This document shows positions 11,789-22,779 of a DNA stretch of 64,000 nucleotides, piece after piece. The stretch lies in NCBI RefSeq assembly GCF_040183065.1, contig NC_091131.1:102549330-102613329 (forward strand), read 5' to 3'. Source of the stretch: Periplaneta americana. Taxonomy: Eukaryota; Arthropoda; Insecta; Blattodea; Blattidae. A model generated the notes under the pieces. That model was not told the DNA's origin. It saw only the letters and a list, made by a program, of their open reading frames with translations, and ran no database searches. The position numbers and the translations under genes were made by a program. Each line of letters begins with the position of its first letter. The stretch's first letter is position 1.

Positions 11789-13279
11789 CAACGAGTTAGA
11801 TACTATAGAGAGGCTAAAGACCTCTGATAAGCACTCCCTGCGGAGGCCAACAGCACTATGGATCGTTCCCTAAAAACATGGCATCTATAGTACCGCCAGC
11901 CTCCGCAAGGAGTGCTTATCAAAGGTACACTGTAACGAGTTGGTACATGTATTATATTTTTCAGATACATCAATATTTAATTTAAACATTTCGCTATAGG
12001 TTTTGTAAAAAGCTGATTTATAAATGAAAAAGTAATAATTAAGACTTTAAAATTTCCAAAAATGTCTCATTCCCTCGGATTTAAATGAAATGTACCGTAA
12101 ATCATAATATTCGTTGCTGGATAATTAAACCCTCTCAATACAGGTACCATTGCCGCAGAGAATTATAAGATAAGACGGACTGAGCATAAGCGAAATACCT
12201 GTATTAATAAGTTTGTACCATGAAGAGTTTAGTAGGCCTATTTATTGTGTTTATAGGGCCTACTCCAACTTTCTTTTTATTAATGTGTTAGGGCTCTTTT
12301 TGTTACCAAAGAGGAAAGTTAGCACTTGCATCACACACAATTTGTCATTATTGTTCAAAATAATGTAAGAACAGTTTTATTCTGCAAAAGCCTCTGCTTA
12401 GTTGCGAGACACGTGCGAGAGCAATGCTTGTTTCAAATTATATTAGACTACACGATGTCTCCATCACGCGACAATATTTGTTTCAAACTATATTAGACTA
12501 CATGATGTCTCCATCACGCGAAAAGAAGTGTACCTAGCTGTGGCTCCTGTTGTTTCTGATAACAATGTTAATCGTAAGTATCTTATCGTTTCAATAAATA
12601 TGGTGAGTTATGATCATGAGTAACTTTCTATTAGTGTCATTCTTTAATTATTATGTTGCATGCTAAGAGATTATTTGTAGTTTTAATAATTTCAGTTTTC
12701 AAAAGTCCTCTGTGTTAATTCCAGTTTCAAATGAATTTTTCTCAATAACTTAATTACTGGATATTTTTTTTTTAAATTTCGCCACTACCTTCCCTATATT
12801 TTACTCCTATTAGTTACATAGGCCTACGTCGTCTCTCTTGAAATCACCTGGTGAGCACTGAATTACATCATGATTTCATATTAGGTTAGACTAGCTGTAA
12901 GGTAATTAAATTTGTGACGAAGTCAAAAAATTATTTATTTTTCTTCTGCCGATTAAATTCATCCGTCTTTAGGTGCTTTGCTTTGGTTGCATCGAGTATA
13001 GCTTGTCATTTAATATCTGGGCTATATTTAGTGAAACTAATAAAACATAGGCCTACAGCTGTTATAAAACGTAAAGTTTTGTGTGTATTTTACTTTTTAC
13101 TTATTAACATAGTCTTAATATGTAACTCAATTCACAATAATACTAACTTCATCACAGTCATTTCCTACAACATCCGAGTCACGCCCCTTTGTTTTGACTA
13201 ACCGAAACATGGCGGACCAATGTTCAATTGCCTTCAACTTTCTGAGATCTTTGTCCTCTCTATAGTATCTAACTCGTTG
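11789..13279. mobile_element. 1.49-kb non-autonomous DNA transposon with 25-bp perfect TIRs
   Basis: The terminal repeats (11789-11813 and 13255-13279) are perfect complements over 25 bp, starting CAACGAGTTAGATACTATAG. Flanks are GTCTCCAT on the left (11781-11788) and GTCTCCAC on the right (13280-13287), an 8-bp target duplication matching at 7 of 8 positions. That size fits hAT- or P-type transposition. A second inverted pair sits just inside the left end: GATAAGCACTCCCTGCGGAGG (11827) against CCTCCGCAAGGAGTGCTTATC (11901). No transposase was recognised, so it must be mobilised in trans. Confidence 0.85.
12422..12521. repeat. 50-bp tandem duplication
   Basis: Two adjacent 50-bp units (12422-12471, 12472-12521) share TTGTTTCAAA, TATATTAGACTACA and GATGTCTCCATCACGCG with about four differences. 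They lie inside the DNA transposon at 11789-13279. Confidence 0.85.
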
Positions 13280-13495
13280 GTCTCCACTATTTAAACATCT
13301 CCATCCCTTTCACTGCCACTTCCCCTACTTTGCTCTTATAGCTATGCTTCCCCCCTCAAGGAGCTCGAGAGTAGAGACGTGTGACATCACAGAGCCAGCT
13401 GTTGGAAGTGTCTGTTATAAACTTTTGATTCAAGGACATTGTTATAATAAGGTTCCGAGATACCTTAGTTCTATCGGCAGAACGATAGAAGCGGA

Positions 13496-13577
13496 TTTTG
13501 TCTCATAGCTAACTATAAATTCTGGTATCTATTCTATTTTGTCTCATAGCTAACTATAAATTCTGGTATCTATTCTA
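13496..13577. repeat. Perfect 41-bp tandem duplication
   Basis: The units 13496-13536 and 13537-13577 are identical, starting TTTTGTCTCATAGCTAACTA. Lack of divergence implies a recent duplication. Confidence 0.9.
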
Positions 13578-13640
13578 TCTCTCATAAAATCGAGTACCGC
13601 GTCAACGTCAACAGCCTCGCAGAAATCCGGACTACATGAA

Positions 13641-13676
13641 AGATAGTGAGTGGTTTATAGAAACCACTCACTATCT
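13641..13676. repeat. Perfect hairpin, 16-bp stem and 4-nt loop
   Basis: AGATAGTGAGTGGTTT, loop ATAG, then the exact complement. It is directly followed by a short GC-richer stretch (13683-13730). There is no U-run typical of a Pol III terminator. Function unknown. Confidence 0.85.
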
Positions 13677-13779
13677 CTCATATAGGCGGGCCTCGCACCT
13701 CGCAACTCGCATGCGTCGGTTCAGAAAAACCAAGGCTTAAATGGGAGCCGAAACGGATTCATCCCAGGAAGTTAACCGT

Positions 13780-14880
13780 TAAGTTGGTATATAACTTTGA
13801 TTTGTCTGACAGGTAGCTTCAATTGTAAAAATATTCTATCCTTATCAATCGGAGAAGATCCTTTCTCATACTGACCCTGTCAGTCTTCTATCGACAGTCA
13901 AGGAATTTGGTTGTCTGTTGCTCATTGTCAAAATACTGACCATTGGTCGATAGTGATGTGAGAAGCAAACGTAAGTTATACAAAAAGGAAACACACCATA
14001 GAAGAATAGTGCGTAGATGTGAATAAGTGTGGAGGGAGTACTATTTCTTTCTTTCCGCCTGCCATTTCTGATTAGGCCTGGTAGGCCTATAGGGAATAAA
14101 GGGTGAGACCCACGTTACATAGCTCCAGAATGTATCACGACCTCCATCGCCAAAAAGAACATATTGACAACATGCATAACCAGGTGGGAATCATACCAAA
14201 GATCCTCACGTTTCAGCCTCTGTGTACACTAAGTTCGGTCAGGTCATTAAAAACAATTAAAGCACTAATTCCTTTAAAGTGCAGACTTCGATTCTAGAGA
14301 AAATACTATATTTTACATTATTTAGTCTTTGAGGCCAATGTGAAACTTGATCCTTCCGACATTGTACTCACTATTTTACTGTCGATGCTGCAGTACCACA
14401 TTTCAAATACTAAATGTTCCAAAGATAGGAGAGTAAATTTATCAGCATTTGAACATTTTGTGTATTTGTACCATCAGTCTCTTATGCAAACAGATTTACT
14501 TGGGAAGAGTTTCTACACAAACCCCATAGCCACTTTATATTGGTAAGAAGTTTATTCCGCATGATTTCCTACTTGTAATACGTTTACGAAAAGCATTCAT
14601 GAATATTTCTAACGGAAACACAAAAAGTCTTCCAACATTTAGCTTGCAAAACAGCTAGACAAGAGAAAATCCCTGGATTTTTTTTTTTTTTATCTAGGCT
14701 ACAAATTAACGTGACAGAAGTCCCATTTATAATGAGAGACCATAAGTGACAGTTTTGTGTTCCTTAGATGGTAACCGTATTTTGCATCAAATCATAGACG
14801 TGAATTACGAGATAACCACGTGTGTAATAAGTTTTCCTTAATTAGTACGAGTAATTGACAGAAAAAAATGGACTAAAATA
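13780..14880. other. Intronic stretch, nothing recognised
   Basis: No recognised gene or element. Two small open frames (14103-14297, 14340-14546) have no recognisable similarity. Confidence 0.4.
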
Positions 14881-14882
14881 AA

Positions 14883-15129
14883 AAATTGAGGCGGTCAGAA
14901 GCAAAGTGGTGTAAGTGCACTTAAGTTATTTTCGGGAAAATGTGATTAAAAGTTACTAAGCTTTCGTAAATTCCGTAAAGTTTTAATTTTAAATGTTAAT
15001 GTGTGATGTGGTTAAAAGATATATCCCTTTACCACTTAAATTTGTATGCTTTAGTTCATCCTGGATTCGCTCAAACCATTCATTTTAGAAATGTCACTTA
15101 CATCCTTTTGCTTCTAACCGCCTCAATTT
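14883..15129. mobile_element. Small TIR element (MITE, about 250 bp)
   Basis: The left end AATTGAGGCGGTCAGAAGCA (14884) is the near complement of the right end at about 15107-15127 (TTGCTTCTAACCGCCTCAATT). Similarity continues inward through GTGTAAGTG / CACTTACA. No coding capacity. Confidence 0.75.
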
Positions 15130-15139
15130 AAATAAAAGG

Positions 15140-16900
15140 TGTTATATGAATGACACATTCATTCTTATACTATTGTGAAGTAACTAATTAAATATATGGT
15201 TTATGTAAAATTGCATCAGATTAATGTTCCTCATCCAAAACATTTCAAATTTCTTCACATCTTCAAAGTCATTATGCCAACATCAAAATTTGGAGGTACC
15301 GTAATGACCTGTGAGAGTGAGTTTGTTGCACTCCCTGCCTGAAACCATCCAAATCATGCTTTAACTCGAGCAGTGTCTACCATAGGGAGAGAAGTAGAGA
15401 GGTAGAGGTGCTTATCAGGCATGACATGAAGCATCTCCAAGCACTTCAATACAGTCAGTCTTTCTATGTTATGGAATCAGTTTCATGCCGAATGTGTTCC
15501 CCGGCTAAGCCGGTCCCACAATCTGCCAAACCATACATTCCTACCCAGTAACCAAATCCGTATATCATACCTCTATCGGTGGTCTGTTGTACCTCATGGA
15601 GCTACGAGTCGTCATATCCCAATAGAGAAGAAAGAAGAACCAGGGGGCTCCGGTGTCACTTTTGTAGATCTATGAGTTGCCTAGAGTCGAGTATCATTGC
15701 CACCTACCAAAATACCCGCGAAGACAAAATGAGGGCTCTTCACAATGAAAGGAAAGAGAAGGAAGTCAAGGTTAATTTGTAACACGGATTATCTCACTCC
15801 GGATAATCGAGAGTCAATTGTGTTTGATTCGGAGATAAAACTGTTGAACTCTGAAGTAGTCTACAACTAATGAAGGAGATATGTTTATCATCATGGGTAA
15901 ATCCATGAGCGATTTTGATTTTTCGTATGAGAAAATATATTTAGGAAAAATCAAAATCTGGACCAATTTTTATTAGGGCTACTTCCAGAATTACGACCTT
16001 GGCATTATATTTCATTGACTGGCATGACCTACTAAATTTTTAAGGAAAGAGTTCCACACAGTTACAGTACTCAGATTATATTTGCCTTTGTTAGTTAGTC
16101 TTGCATTTTTCTAATTAGGCCTAGATGTGTCGATTTCCTTTACCGAATTTTTTTAACCTTCCACAGCTGTGAGAATATTAATTTTACGTTAATACAACCA
16201 GCCAAGTTCTCTAAATTATAAACGTGGAGGAAAGCAATTATTACGATCAGTACCAATAACACATAATCGATAATTTAAAACAATAATATTGCAGTGGTGA
16301 TGGCTTTAATTAGTTGAAATTCAACGGATCCTTACACTGCAATGATGAATAGGTACATGGATGAAATACTTATAGTTCATGTGTCTTAGTACTTTGGGAA
16401 CATCAATAAGATGTGAAGTTGCAGTAGATAATGTGCAATTAATATGTAGGGGGAGGATAAGAAGAATTTGCCTCCAATGCGAAAAGCATCAACGTTTTTG
16501 CTCATACAATGCTTAGTCCAGCCAGGGATACTAATTTATCATTAATTTTTTTTTCTCAGAAGTAAAATTATCGCTGTAACTTAGACTTGTTTACGTCTGT
16601 TTAAAAGATTGAAGAAGGCGTATTGCTTCTTCCCTTCATTTTGTGTTACCGTAAGCAGGCCATAAGTAATATTATTTTAATATTATTCGCACCCTGGTTA
16701 GCAGACATCATTAACATGTGAAGATGACGGCATATTATCCACTTTCGTATTTATGACAGCCAGGTACAAATCGCTCTCTTATAACATAGATACTTTTACA
16801 ATAAAAGGAAAACAGGAAGGTACCAGCGTGATGTTTCTTCCTTCACCCACCAGACAGAAAAGTGCTATGGATACAAATACATGTTAAGGATAATATTCCC
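15140..16900. other. Intronic stretch, nothing recognised
   Basis: No recognisable protein or bounded repeat. Open frames at 15466-15675 and 15579-15782 overlap in different frames and show no similarity. Confidence 0.4.
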
Positions 16901-16911
16901 GATAGTACACT

Positions 16912-17040
16912 ACTGCATTAAGGAAAGAAGCAATATATTATTTCTCTCCATTTCTTTCCTATGTGAACAAGGCTTTTCAGCCACGACTACAATCAACCCA
17001 AAAACAAGAAATAAACTCTTTACTTGCTGGTGGTGTTTTT
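16912..17040 (+). pseudogene. hAT transposase C-terminal fragment
   Basis: The plus strand reads SFLCEQGFSATTTINPKTRN (about 16956-17015), the conserved start of the hAT dimerisation block (usually YLCE.GFSA....K...R..L). A block in another frame just upstream (ALRKEAIYYFSPFLSY) fits the preceding conserved helix, so at least one frameshift is present. It ends in a stop at about 17040, immediately before a foldback element. A related scrap lies at 25261-25332. Confidence 0.65.
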
Positions 17041-17044
17041 GAAC

Positions 17045-17745
17045 ATTAATACAGGGTTGCATCCTATGTTGAAAACGAATTTGAATGACGTCATGTGCGT
17101 CAGGAATCACACCGACAGCTGAATTGCGGCGAGAGGTGACAGACCAGTAGTGATTTCATAATCAGAGTGCACGGTGTATCACAGTAGCAGTGCCCAAGAA
17201 AATCGAGCCTTTATGGGACGGGTACATAACAACTCTTTCCGATGCCAAGTACAGTTACGTGAAAATCATAGGAGCCTACAAATACGTGGTTTCGTTATTT
17301 CCAAGAAATGCATCTTGTGTGTACCTAATAAGACTGGCAAAGCTCGGATGGGATTAATTTCAGAGTGGAAAAAGCAAGCAAATCCACCCCCCCCCGTTAC
17401 AAGTCGCCGCACCCACGAGATGATACAAATTAATTCCATTCGAGCTTCATCAATCTTCTTAAGTACACAGAAGACGGCTTTCTTGGAAATAATAAAACCT
17501 CGTTTACTGCAGGCTTCTTTTATTTTCACTTAACTGTACTTGGCATCGGAAAGGGTTGTTATGTACCCCTCTCAAAAAAGCTCGATTTTCTTGGGAATTT
17601 CTGCTGTGAGTCGCCTTGCACTCTATGAGATCACTCACTACTGGTCTGTCACCTCGCGCCACAGTTCAGCTATCGTGTGACTCTGACGCACATGATGTCA
17701 TTCAAATTCGTTATCAGAAATCGGAAACATCCTTGTATTTGCAGA
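17045..17745. mobile_element. Foldback DNA element, nearly a complete palindrome
   Basis: Left and right halves (about 17045-17385 and 17405-17745) are imperfect complements. Paired landmarks are CGAATTTGAATGACGTCATG with CATGATGTCATTCAAATTCG, GACAGACCAGTAGTGA with TCACTACTGGTCTGTC, and AACAACTCTTTCCGATGCCA with TGGCATCGGAAAGGGTTGTT. The centre near 17388-17398 is a C-run. The open frames on both strands (17174-17533, 17266-17529) mirror each other because of the palindrome and are not genes. Confidence 0.85.
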
Positions 17746-18397
17746 CAATGCAAACACGTGTGTCGGCCTCAACATTAAATTGGTCACTTTTCATATTGTA
17801 AACGCATAGCAATGATCGAATACATAGAAGATTTAACGAATGATGAATTCTGACCAGATTAATCGTCTCATTATTATAGCCTACATTTATGACTGATTTT
17901 TACAATGATGATTGTTGTGATGCCTATGATGATTGTAATGATATTGATGCTGTTTATTATAATGATAAGTATGAGTTATTATTTAGGCCTATGAATTTTA
18001 TGAAGTGGCGCTTTTTCCTCGATTCTCACTTAATCTTAATTCCTGCAGACTGTAACATTAATCTCCGAATCCATTAGCTAACAACGAGAAAGTGGGACAA
18101 TGAAGCAAGACAGAAGACGTCTTGTTTAGTTATGTAAGTTATAGGGTGAAATCAATCTGATATCATACCAGGCAGTGTTCATGAACTCTGGTATTTCTTC
18201 GTATTTATTTGTAAAGCATTAATTTTTTTTTTAAATTTTCATACGTATGCGTGGAATATTTTACTGTGTGACCAAAAAATCTAAATTATTTTAGATTGTA
18301 ATCGAATAAAATTACCTTGCTATGAAGAAACAATACAGCTCTGTGGTAGAATATAAGGATTTAATCGTCTGTGCATGCTAACTTTCCAGACAACTTG

Positions 18398-18612
18398 CGT
18401 CCACCGCTGCAGAGTAACGTTAGCACGTTCGACCGTGAAACGAGCGGACCCAAATATAAATCCCGGTAGGGAGAAGTTACCTGGTTGAGGTTTTTTTCGG
18501 GGTTTTCCCTCAACCCATTAAAAGCAAATGCGGGATAACTTTCGGCGCTGGGCCCTGGAGTCATTTCACTGGCATTATCACTTTTATCTCATTCAGACGT
18601 TAGATAACCATG
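18398..18612 (+). mobile_element. tRNA-derived SINE, family B
   Basis: A diverged tRNA-like head (about 18405-18465) precedes a body with AGTTACCTGGTTGAGGTTTT, GGGGTTTTCCCTCAACCC, ACTTTCGGCGCTGGGCCC and TTATCTCATTCAGACGTTAG. I recall this body as a standard SINE of cockroach genomes. Its tail resembles that of family A ('acgctaaataacc'). Confidence 0.65.
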
Positions 18613-19630
18613 TAGTATTGAAGAGCAAGGGGGGAGGAACTTGATAAATTCAAAATTATCGATTTTCTGTTTTAGATGTCATGTAATAGCTCAGGTAATG
18701 TAGATATGTGTAGTTTAACTGTACAGAATAACAACCTCATTAGTCCAAAGAAATCTGAAGAATGATGACGAAAATACAAAAGAATATACTGGGTCATGAA
18801 ACTTTTAACTTGCTCTCCTCCAAAAACGTGACTTGTCAGTTTTTTTTCCTGTACTCTTCAGTTGGTAAAGCGACGTAAAATAAATGACATAAAAAGCATT
18901 ACTTGTATGTGTCATTACTTACCATTAACTGAAGTAACAGACCATCGAGTTTTCACATTGAAGATAAGAGTTACAATTTCGACGTGTTTCAATAGAATTT
19001 GTGGTTGATAAAGGCGGTTTTGAGACACTCTTGTTGTTCCTGCTATAATTTGGCAATTTCTCCCGTCACTGGTATCAGTAAATTAAAACACAGTACACGA
19101 ATGGGCAAATTCATCACATATGACATATACTAAACTTTATCTATACCCTATACGAGAGATAGGGTTTCTCAAACCACAGCCTAGTATATACAGTCGCAAA
19201 GCTCAATACGTAGTAAATATGCATCCATAGATAGTTGCCAACCACTAGGATCGCTAATATCGCCTCATTACATACAATGCGAAATAGTACCAGCACAGTC
19301 TATTGTTCCTAGTACCCTCAAGCTTCGTGACTGCATATACTAGACCAGGCCTGCACAAGGTTTGCGCTCTCCGAGTCGGCTCACAGCTCATGAGCGGAAT
19401 GCAGATATTAGCTGCGCTCTGTTCAATTCAATTCAATTCAATTCAATTTATTTGGCCATTAGACATACAGTTTTACGCTTCATCAGAATACATTGAAAAA
19501 AACATATAAATACATTTAAAAAACACTAATAACAGAAACAGTAAAATTTAAGTAATACAATCAAAACATGAAATAATTTGAAACTTTGAAATTGAAGAAA
19601 ACTAACTAAATTGCAATTAAAACTTATTTA

Positions 19631-21508
19631 TTAAAATACAATTTCATACGAATTTGTGTTGAAAAACTCAGCAACAGAATAAAAGGGATTATTTAATAAC
19701 CAATTGTAAAATCTAGTTTTGAAACTATTGATTGGTAATTTATAATATTGACTAGGGAGCTTATTATATAATTTCATCCCCATAATTAAAAAGTTTATAT
19801 TGCTCTTGTGTAATCTATAATATGGAATATTAATCTGTTCACTATTTCTAATTTCATGATCATGTATATTGGCCACTAATGAGTAATTGTCGATATTTTG
19901 TCTAGTGTAAAGTACTAGATCATATATATACAAATTTATGATTGTTAAAATCCGTGATTGTCTGAAAAGTGGCCGACAATGTTCCAGATAATTTGATTTA
20001 CATAAAATTCTAATGGCCTTCTTTTGTAAAATTAAGACGCTTCCAATTTTGGTTCCATTTCCCCAGAAAATTAAGGCATATCGAATTATCGACTGAAAGA
20101 AAGAAAAGTAGGCACATCTTAAATAATTTTGAGAAACGCAAGTAGTCAATTTCTTTAGCAAATATGAAACTCTTGATAGCTTTGTGCATATGTACTCGAT
20201 GTGCTTATCCCATGTTAAACTGGCGTCTTTAAAAAGTCCCAGAAATTTTGTGTAGTTGAGTTTGTTGTCCTTATTTATTAGATAGTTTAGGCTGAAAGTT
20301 AAGTTGATGGTTTTTTCTTGATTAAGCAAGAAACCATTAGATTCAAACCATAAAGCCATCTGTGATAGAGTGTCGTTGTTGAGAGCATGTAATTGATTTA
20401 GAGCAGAAGAAGAACATAGAAAAGTAGTGTCATCTGCATACATAATCGTTATTGCTTTAATGAATTCTGGAAGGTCATTTATTGCTATTAAAAATAATAG
20501 GGGACCAATTATTGACCCTTGAGGAACCCCATAATGTGTAGTGGTGAGACTTGACCAATTTTCATCTATAGCAACTAAATGACTTCTCCCATGAAGATAG
20601 GTTCTAAAAATATTTAGTGTGTTCCCTCGAATACCATAAAATTCTAATTTTGATAGAATTAAATTATGATCAACACAATCGAAAGCTTTAGTGAGATCAC
20701 AGAATGTAGCATTAACTGGTGACCTATTTTCAAAACTTCTTAAAATTTCCGTTATTAAAAGCTCAATTGCATCATTTGTTGATTTACTTTTCCTAAAGCC
20801 AAATTGGTTAGTACTAAAGAGATTTGAATTTTCAAAATAATCATAAATTTGATTGAAAATTACATATTCAAATACCTTAGATAACTCAGGAATGATAGAG
20901 ATTGGCCTGTAACTACTTGGACTTGTTCTATTGCCTTTTTTATATATTGGGATTACTTTCGAAATTTTTAGTTGATCAGGAAATATGCCTTGTTGTAGAC
21001 AAATATTGATCATATGTGTTAGAGGAATATATATGGAATTTTTAACTTTTTTTTTTAAATCATTTGACATATCATAAACGTCTTTTGAATTTGACTTTTT
21101 CAAGGTATTTATTGTATCCCATACCTGCTCGGTGGTGACATCTTTCCATTTAAAAGTACAAGAGATTTTGTCATTTCTGTTTAGTATATCCATAGGAGAT
21201 AGTTCAGAGCGTTGAATTCTGGATTTGATTATGTCCAATGAGTCAATGAAAAATTCATTGAACTCTTCCGGCAATATAATATGATTCTTTGTATGATTTT
21301 GAGTGTTACTGGATCTTTCTCTATTTATGAGATTCCAGGCAGTTTTACACTTGTTATCGGAGTTTACGATTAATTTGGTATTATAATCCAGTTTTGCTTG
21401 AGTTAATTGGCTTCTGTACTGTTTCTTAATTTCATTTAATTTATTTTTAGCCATGGACAGACCTGTCTCCTTACTGATGTGATGTAGTATTAGTAGTTGG
21501 GTTTTCAT
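19631..21508 (-). CDS. LINE reverse transcriptase, 625 codons, uninterrupted
   Basis: This is the longest open frame in the window. It encodes the RNA-directed DNA polymerase of a non-LTR retrotransposon, which copies the element RNA at a nicked target. All three palm motifs are intact: TFCDLTKAFDCVDHN (about residues 268-282, motif A aspartate), HYGVPQGSIIGPLLFLI (about 325-341) and IMYADDTTFL (about 355-364, catalytic YADD). QFGFRKSKSTNDAI (235-248) is the usual template-grip motif. The annotated Met is arbitrary, because coding similarity (WYSEELK) continues 5' in another frame across a T-run frameshift. An intact 1.9-kb frame suggests a fairly recent insertion. Confidence 0.9.
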   Translation of the reverse strand: MKTQLLILHHISKETGLSMAKNKLNEIKKQYRSQLTQAKLDYNTKLIVNSDNKCKTAWNLINRERSSNTQNHTKNHIILPEEFNEFFIDSLDIIKSRIQRSELSPMDILNRNDKISCTFKWKDVTTEQVWDTINTLKKSNSKDVYDMSNDLKKKVKNSIYIPLTHMINICLQQGIFPDQLKISKVIPIYKKGNRTSPSSYRPISIIPELSKVFEYVIFNQIYDYFENSNLFSTNQFGFRKSKSTNDAIELLITEILRSFENRSPVNATFCDLTKAFDCVDHNLILSKLEFYGIRGNTLNIFRTYLHGRSHLVAIDENWSSLTTTHYGVPQGSIIGPLLFLIAINDLPEFIKAITIMYADDTTFLCSSSALNQLHALNNDTLSQMALWFESNGFLLNQEKTINLTFSLNYLINKDNKLNYTKFLGLFKDASLTWDKHIEYICTKLSRVSYLLKKLTTCVSQNYLRCAYFSFFQSIIRYALIFWGNGTKIGSVLILQKKAIRILCKSNYLEHCRPLFRQSRILTIINLYIYDLVLYTRQNIDNYSLVANIHDHEIRNSEQINIPYYRLHKSNINFLIMGMKLYNKLPSQYYKLPINSFKTRFYNWLLNNPFYSVAEFFNTNSYEIVF

Positions 21509-21756
21509 CTGTTTTAATTCTTCTGAATACCATTTGTTTGCTTGTTTTTTTACTTTTATTCAGTTTTACTTTCTTGATTGGGAAAGTTAAATTAAAATAT
21601 TCTAATAATAAATAAAAAAATGTATTAAAAATTTGAGCAGCTATTGGGTCTTTAACATTAAAGATGGATTCCCAGTCAATATTGTTTATATTATAACAAT
21701 TCCATTACTCTTTCCGTGGTAAAAAAACGTTTTTTAACCATTTGAGATTGTTTATA

Positions 21757-22041
21757 TTAATTTCTCAATTGAATATGTAATTTCAATGTAACGGCAGAAT
21801 GGTCTGAATATGGGAAGTTATTTACCAGAATGTTGTATGTTTCCTGCTGACTATTTATAAAAATGTTATCGAGGCAAGCTTTTCCTCTCGTAGGAGTATA
21901 ATTTCCTGAATAGAAATTATATTGCCTTAATAGATTTAATAGGTCAAGTATGGTTGTTTTATCTGTTAAGACATCAAAGTCAGAGTTTGAGTTATGAGGG
22001 TGAACTGGAAGAAGGGATGATCTCGTACAAAATGTACACAA
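21757..22041 (-). pseudogene. LINE endonuclease C-terminal part
   Basis: The minus strand reads TPTRGKACLDNIFIN and, after a short gap, FPYSDHSAVTLKL. These are the last conserved motifs of the AP-type endonuclease of LINEs, with the catalytic SDH near residue 80 of this 94-residue stretch. The catalytic N-terminal two thirds are absent because of 5' truncation. It lies in line with the reverse transcriptase at 21508 but out of frame with it. Confidence 0.8.
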
Positions 22042-22779
22042 AAGAAAGTACTATTACGAGTACTTATGAAATAAATTCCCGTTCAGTGTTTGCAAAACTA
22101 TCTTGGACTATTATTAATCAATAAAGAAATATTTTTTTTACAGAAGTAATAGAAATTCTATAGCTACTTAAATGTACAATATCATTTTGTTATATTTTTA
22201 TTTATCAGTACATCAAAACGAGGTTTTATGCTGTTGGCAGCTGAAAGGAACAGTAGCCTACTGATTGTAATGAAACATCAGTTACAGATGTTCGATGCTG
22301 CCTTTATTAAAGTTGATAACAGAAAACAGTTACTCACAAATATAAATGTTGAGCCAAACATAGCAATCATTTTCACAGCCAGCCTGTGTAGTCGTGTATA
22401 TTATTGCTAATGTTTAGTCTTGTAAAACTTAACCAGGCTAGTAGTATTATTCAAACGATCTTTAGCTCTTAGGTCACATTGAAGATCAATAAGTTCGAGC
22501 TGTAAATCGTTAAATGTTATGTTCCGTCTTTTAGATTCCTCCATACTGTACTGTAGCAGTAGGTAAGCAACGTGAAACAGTTACTGAGAATAGGCCTACA
22601 CACTGCACTCCACTACTAGATAGCTGAGTGGTCGTTTCCCTCTCCTCTACTTACAGCAAGTCTGTCATTCTGACGTATCTTCCTCCCCGTTTCGGCGAGC
22701 GGTAAACACAGCTCTCCCGCTCCGAAAGAACGCGCGCGCTCGTTGAGCGCTGTTTGTGCAGGCCTGTACTAGACTATGC

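Larger units (their letters stand above)
11665..13411. mobile_element. MITE interrupted by a younger DNA element
   Basis: The two outer parts (11665-11788 and 13280-13411) together match the uninterrupted copy at 41851-42066 read in reverse. Shared blocks are CAATCTGTGACGTCGGAGCG, TTTCCCCTCTCGGAGCAGAG, TTTAAACATCTCCATCCC and TGACATCACAGAGCCAGC. The outer ends form an inverted repeat of the type CACTTCCAAC...GTGAYGTC. A (GA)n run at 11734-11771 is an expansion inside this copy. Confidence 0.8.
19421..22041 (-). mobile_element. LINE family 3 (EN-RT non-LTR retrotransposon), 5' truncated
   Basis: The element reads on the minus strand: endonuclease C-terminus (22041-21757), linker, then a long reverse transcriptase ORF (21508-19631), then an AT-rich 3' end closing in (TTGAA)n (plus-strand TTCAA units at 19420-19445). 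A short pentanucleotide tail in place of poly(A) is typical of CR1/L2/Jockey-type LINEs. The linker (21757-21508) carries at least two frame changes, one at a T-run near 21545. The element is 5' truncated within the endonuclease, so it is not autonomous. Confidence 0.85.
19346..22766. mobile_element. hAT element with 8-bp target duplication, split by a LINE
   Basis: The left end CAGGCCTGCACAA (19346-19358) is the exact complement of the right end TTGTGCAGGCCTG (22754-22766), and further GCGCTC/GAGCGC similarity follows. TACTAGAC directly flanks both ends (19338-19345 and 22767-22774), a perfect 8-bp duplication as made by hAT transposases. Only about 75 bp remain left of the LINE and about 700 bp right of it. 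No hAT transposase was recognised inside. Confidence 0.85.

Noticed and set aside
14340..14546. 68-codon open frame
   Set aside because: No coding bias, domain or conserved neighbour; compatible with chance in AT-rich intron.
17174..17533. 119-codon plus frame and 87-codon minus frame covering the same bases
   Set aside because: They are mirror readings of a foldback element's two arms, not genes.
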